Shown in pieces: positions 61,035 through 64,000 of a DNA stretch of 64,000 bases. The notes below the pieces were generated by a model. The model saw only the letters and a list, made by a program, of their open reading frames with translations. It did no database searches and had not been told where the DNA came from. Each line of letters opens with the position of its first letter. Within the stretch, counting starts at the first letter, position 1. Origin of the DNA: Brachyspira intermedia PWS/A (GTDB taxonomy: Bacteria; Spirochaetota; Brachyspiria; Brachyspirales; Brachyspiraceae); the NCBI RefSeq assembly GCF_000223215.1, contig NC_017243.1:3162001-3226000 (forward strand), read 5' to 3'. The position numbers and the translations under genes were made by a program.

Positions 61035-62225
61035 ATGCTAAAAAAATTTACAATTTCAAATTACAGATCTTTTTATGATGAGGCTGTCTTGGATTTAACC
61101 GTTGATATTGCCAAAGAAAATGAATGCCGATTTATAAAGAAGATCAATGATGAGTATATATCAAAATTATGTCTTTTATACGGATATAATGGATCTGGTA
61201 AAAGTAATTTAATTAATGCTTTAAAATTTATTCTTTATTCTAATAATGGATATATAACTTCAAGCGATGACAGCATCAAAAAACTTTTAGACCCGAATAT
61301 GATTCATGGCAAAAATGATAAAAGCCGATTCTGTTTGGAATTTTACTCTAATGATGAATGTATATTATATTTGTATGAACTGGTACTGGATAATGAAAAT
61401 AAAAGAATATATTCAGAAAAATTGATTAAAAATAATGATATTATAATATTTAAAAGAGAATTAAATTATATAAAAGACGGCATATTTAATTATAATAAAT
61501 ATATTCCAGATACAAATACATTTTTAAGTTTTATAAATGATGAAAAAATAGATGAATACCGAGAAGAAGTAAATTATTATCTTTCATTATTTAAAAATCT
61601 ATGTTTCTTATTTCCATTTACAAATGAAGCAGACTTTTCTTCTTATGCTATAGTAGAGGCTTTCGATTATTTCAATAAATATAATGTTTGGTATATATAT
61701 AAAAAACTATTATCTTTTATTGATATAGATGATTTGAGTATAGAAGAAAGCATATCTCAAAATGAATTTTCTTTTATTATAGATAATAAGAGATTAGTAT
61801 CTAAACATGACAGTTATAAAAATGATTTTGATGAAGTAGAATCTGAAGGAAGCAAAATTTACGCTATTAATTTGATTTATATATTAGTTTCTCTTCTTAA
61901 TGGCACATTATCTATAGTTGATGAATTTAATGGAATACAGTCAGAATTATTAGAATTTGTTGTAAATTTATTCGGCAGCAATGTTTTTAATAAAATTCAC
62001 CCAATAGAAACAGATACTTCTCAGCTTATACTTTCCACCCATGATTCATCTCTTATGAGCATTGAAGGAACTATGCTTTATAATTATTTTATAACAAATA
62101 AAGAAAATAATATAAGCCGTATTTATAGAGTCGATGATTTATCTAAAACAAATAATAATTTAAATATTGATAATTTAGAAAAAGAGTATAGAAAAAATAG
62201 ATTAGGACTTACAAAGAAAAAATAA
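61035..62225 (+). CDS. AAA-family (AAA_15/21-like) ATPase
   Basis: The 396-residue protein starts with KFTISNYRSFYDEAVLDL and the Walker A GYNGSGKSN, and ends with SIVDEFNG (weak Walker B) and STHDSSLMS (H-loop), like SMC-related or OLD/abortive-infection ATPases. Members often pair with a nuclease or toxin; none is adjacent. The Walker B has Asp-Glu but its preceding hydrophobic strand is normal. The role is unknown, and defence is only a guess from family. It lacks a clear ribosome site. Confidence 0.75.
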   Translation: MLKKFTISNYRSFYDEAVLDLTVDIAKENECRFIKKINDEYISKLCLLYGYNGSGKSNLINALKFILYSNNGYITSSDDSIKKLLDPNMIHGKNDKSRFCLEFYSNDECILYLYELVLDNENKRIYSEKLIKNNDIIIFKRELNYIKDGIFNYNKYIPDTNTFLSFINDEKIDEYREEVNYYLSLFKNLCFLFPFTNEADFSSYAIVEAFDYFNKYNVWYIYKKLLSFIDIDDLSIEESISQNEFSFIIDNKRLVSKHDSYKNDFDEVESEGSKIYAINLIYILVSLLNGTLSIVDEFNGIQSELLEFVVNLFGSNVFNKIHPIETDTSQLILSTHDSSLMSIEGTMLYNYFITNKENNISRIYRVDDLSKTNNNLNIDNLEKEYRKNRLGLTKKK

Positions 62226-62239
62226 ATATATTTTAATGA

Positions 62240-63421
62240 TTAATATTTATATATATATAATGAACCTCTATTATCATAAAGAGCTTCAGCAGAATTAATT
62301 TTGAATGCCATATTACAATCTTCTATAGATTTGTCAAAATATTTTTTATCACCGGAGTTTTTATATTTAGTAAAATACAAAGCACTTCTATTGTTAAGAG
62401 CATATATATTATTGTAATCTATTTTTATAAGCTCATCATAATCATTTAAAGACCTTGAGAATATGTTTTCATCTCCGCCTATTTTATATTTCACAGAATA
62501 TAAAGTTGCTCTGTTATTAAGAAGCTCTACATCCAAATGATTAGCAGATAAAGCATCATTAAATATAATCAAAGCAGTTTCATAATCTTCTTCCGATTTC
62601 TTTAACTCATATCTTACAGAATATAGTATTGCTTTGTTGTTTGATACATTTTCATTATTTGTATATAATGATAAAGCATATTGAAAATATTCATTTGCTT
62701 TTTTGAAATATTCATCTTTATTTTCTCTGCCGTACATTTTTGTATATAATATACCAGCTCCATTCAAAGCTAAATGATTTCTATCATCTAATTGAAACAT
62801 CTTTTCTATTATTTCTAATGCCTGATCATCTCTAGAGTTTTTCATCTCTTTTACTAATCTTTTGTACATTTCCTCGATCTCAAGTCTTATAGCCTCGCTT
62901 GAAGATGAATCAATCATATTTCCTATAGGATTAGAAGGTTTTTGAGTATCCTCTTTAATATTTTCATTTACATTATTAGCTGGCGGACTAACATAAGATG
63001 TATTACTTATACTATTATTAGTGAAATTAATTACAAGAGTCAATATAAACATAAGAACTGCTATAAACAATAAAGCATAAGTAGTTGTTCTTACATTATT
63101 TTTCATTGTATAGTCTACAGAAAATTTTAACGAATTAAAGTGAGGAGTTATACCTAATCTTACCTGTTCTTTAACTAAATTAGTAAATTCATTTGCTATG
63201 GCATAATTATTCAACTCTTCTTTAAAGTATAAAGTCATCATATCCATATACTTACTTTCCATTCTCAATGAAAGTGAGTTTGTAAAGTTTTCAAGTTCTT
63301 TTCTTATTCTATTTTCTGTACCTACACTATATATGTTATATGTAATAGAGAATACTAAAAGCATTATTGGGAATAGTATTAATATAACTAAATTGAGTTT
63401 TCTTATAGCTTTTTCTTTCAT
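62240..63421 (-). CDS. two-helix membrane protein with cytosolic TPR region
   Basis: Membrane helices near residues 11-32 and 111-133 enclose an extracytoplasmic segment of about 80 residues. A Pro/Asn/Ser linker follows, then TPR-like units (LNGAGILYTKMYGREN, VSNNKAILYSVRYELK, LLNNRATLYSVKYK, ALNNRSALYFTKYKN) to the C-terminus. The units are about 40 residues, longer than standard TPR. Sensor or scaffold role possible. Convergent with the ATPase gene, 14 bp apart. Confidence 0.72.
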   Translation of the reverse strand: MKEKAIRKLNLVILILFPIMLLVFSITYNIYSVGTENRIRKELENFTNSLSLRMESKYMDMMTLYFKEELNNYAIANEFTNLVKEQVRLGITPHFNSLKFSVDYTMKNNVRTTTYALLFIAVLMFILTLVINFTNNSISNTSYVSPPANNVNENIKEDTQKPSNPIGNMIDSSSSEAIRLEIEEMYKRLVKEMKNSRDDQALEIIEKMFQLDDRNHLALNGAGILYTKMYGRENKDEYFKKANEYFQYALSLYTNNENVSNNKAILYSVRYELKKSEEDYETALIIFNDALSANHLDVELLNNRATLYSVKYKIGGDENIFSRSLNDYDELIKIDYNNIYALNNRSALYFTKYKNSGDKKYFDKSIEDCNMAFKINSAEALYDNRGSLYIYKY

Positions 63422-63493
63422 TTCTTATAAAAAACCTTTTTCTATTACATTGTATATATTTTAACACATTTACTCAAATAATCAATTTTTCTT

Positions 63494-63567
63494 CGCGTCT
63501 GAGAGGAATCGAACCCCCAACCGGCGGAACCGAAATCCGCTGCTCTATCCAATTGAGCCACAGACGC
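63494..63567 (-). tRNA. tRNA-Arg (anticodon TCG)
   Basis: The acceptor stem GCGTCTG / CAGACGC pairs fully. The anticodon stem GCGGA / TCCGC encloses TTTCGGT, so the anticodon is TCG and it reads CGA/CGN arginine codons. The T-loop GGTTCGAATCC is normal. The CCA end is not encoded. Arg CGN codons look rare in this genome compared with AGA. Confidence 0.95.
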
Positions 63568-63761
63568 TTTACAATATTATTATAATTATCGGCAATTATG
63601 AACTATAGTTTACAACCCAGAGGTAAATCTTAATAAAACACAGTATAAATATACATTGATTAAAACTATTATTTTGTAATAACCTTAAAACTAAATATAT
63701 ATAATAGTATATTAATATATGAAAAAATATCAAGTTATATTAAAATTAATATATTTTTTAT

Positions 63762-64000
63762 TTATAATTTGGGAGAAAATCTTAAACCAATCTGAAAACC
63801 AAAGTCAAAACTATCAACTCTATATTTTTCATTTAAGTCTGTAGCTTTATATGATAGTCCTATATCATACCCAAAATAAGCCCCTAAATTGAAAGCTAAT
63901 TTACTTGTAAAAAAGAAAGAATAATCGAATGTAACTTTAAAATAGCTTATAAAAGATGATAAATAGTCTGATTTTTTATAATCTTTTTTAACATTATACT
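63762..64000 (-). CDS. C-terminal end of an outer-membrane beta-barrel-like protein (partial)
   Basis: The last 79 codons are inside the window; the start lies beyond 64000. Alternating strands such as VTFDYSFFFTSKLAFNLGAY and GYDIGLSYKATD, ending FGFQIGLRFSPKL, have the beta-barrel pattern. Probably a small outer-membrane protein. The family is not identifiable from this piece. Confidence 0.65.
   Translation of the reverse strand, partial: YNVKKDYKKSDYLSSFISYFKVTFDYSFFFTSKLAFNLGAYFGYDIGLSYKATDLNEKYRVDSFDFGFQIGLRFSPKL

Noticed and set aside
61035-63421. Prophage or gene-transfer-agent region
   Set aside because: No terminase, capsid, tail, holin or lysis genes are present; the genes are ordinary or unknown single genes.

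Overview
The window looks like a chromosomal piece of a Brachyspira-type spirochaete. The evidence is the very A+T-rich sequence, the many small lipoproteins and secreted ankyrin-repeat proteins, a flagellar rod gene beside murA, a large chemotaxis receptor, bacteriohemerythrins, and intergenic DNA full of short G+C-rich palindromes. The genus call is inference from gene content and style; no database search was possible.

Layout. 1-9 kb: partial CoA-transferase, PIN-domain protein, sugar-nucleotide dehydratase, a frameshifted Gfo/Idh/MocA oxidoreductase and lepA. 9-13 kb: two tandem solute-binding lipoproteins, a lone mannose-type EIIA, an MgtC-like protein and an unknown. 13-20 kb: a lipoprotein, smc, a two-gene unit (small membrane protein plus a uracil-DNA-glycosylase-like protein), an ankyrin protein and rex. 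20-30 kb: sirtuin, two hemerythrins, eno, a lipoprotein, PTS EIIA, kdsB, gpmA and a 521-residue unknown. 30-35 kb: a beta-glucoside operon (antiterminator, PTS EIIBCA, GH1 phospho-glucosidase) with two RAT-like antiterminator sites. 36-41 kb: DUF4234-like membrane protein, two SH3-tailed secreted paralogues and two ankyrin proteins, separated by hairpin repeats. 41-52 kb: C-terminal protease, lipoprotein, GT2 glycosyltransferase, YcxB-like protein, alr, a chemotaxis receptor, flagellar rod gene and murA. 52-64 kb: lipoproteins, a TPR protein, der joined in frame to plsY, a VWA protein, an AAA ATPase, a membrane TPR protein, tRNA-Arg and the end of an outer-membrane barrel.

The most unusual content is between the genes. 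(1) A modular repeat occurs at twelve sites. Module A is an inverted CGCACG...CGTGCG pair whose outer span is always 79-81 bp although its interior differs. In all nine copies that have a rightward arm, a TTGGGYGGG motif (module B) starts exactly 28 bp after A, and in most an AAAGGGCGGG motif (module C) starts 77-80 bp after B. Complete copies are roughly 410-430 bp palindromes A-B-C-C'-B'-A'. Several copies are split around single accessory genes, and four A modules begin 1-7 bp after a stop codon. (2) Two approximately 260-300 bp elements, and a third partial one, have ends that are outward-facing promoter-like sequences, TTGACA-17 bp-TATAWA. (3) A 5'-leader hairpin has conserved flanks, but its stem sequence differs completely from gene to gene while staying paired. 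(4) Short 3'-end gene remnants lie downstream of eno and the GH1 gene and differ from the intact genes only at synonymous positions.

Three gene breaks or joins (oxidoreductase, ankyrin signal peptide, der/plsY) could each be explained by one missing base in an A or T run. This may be assembly error, slippage-based switching or real decay; the sequence alone cannot say which.
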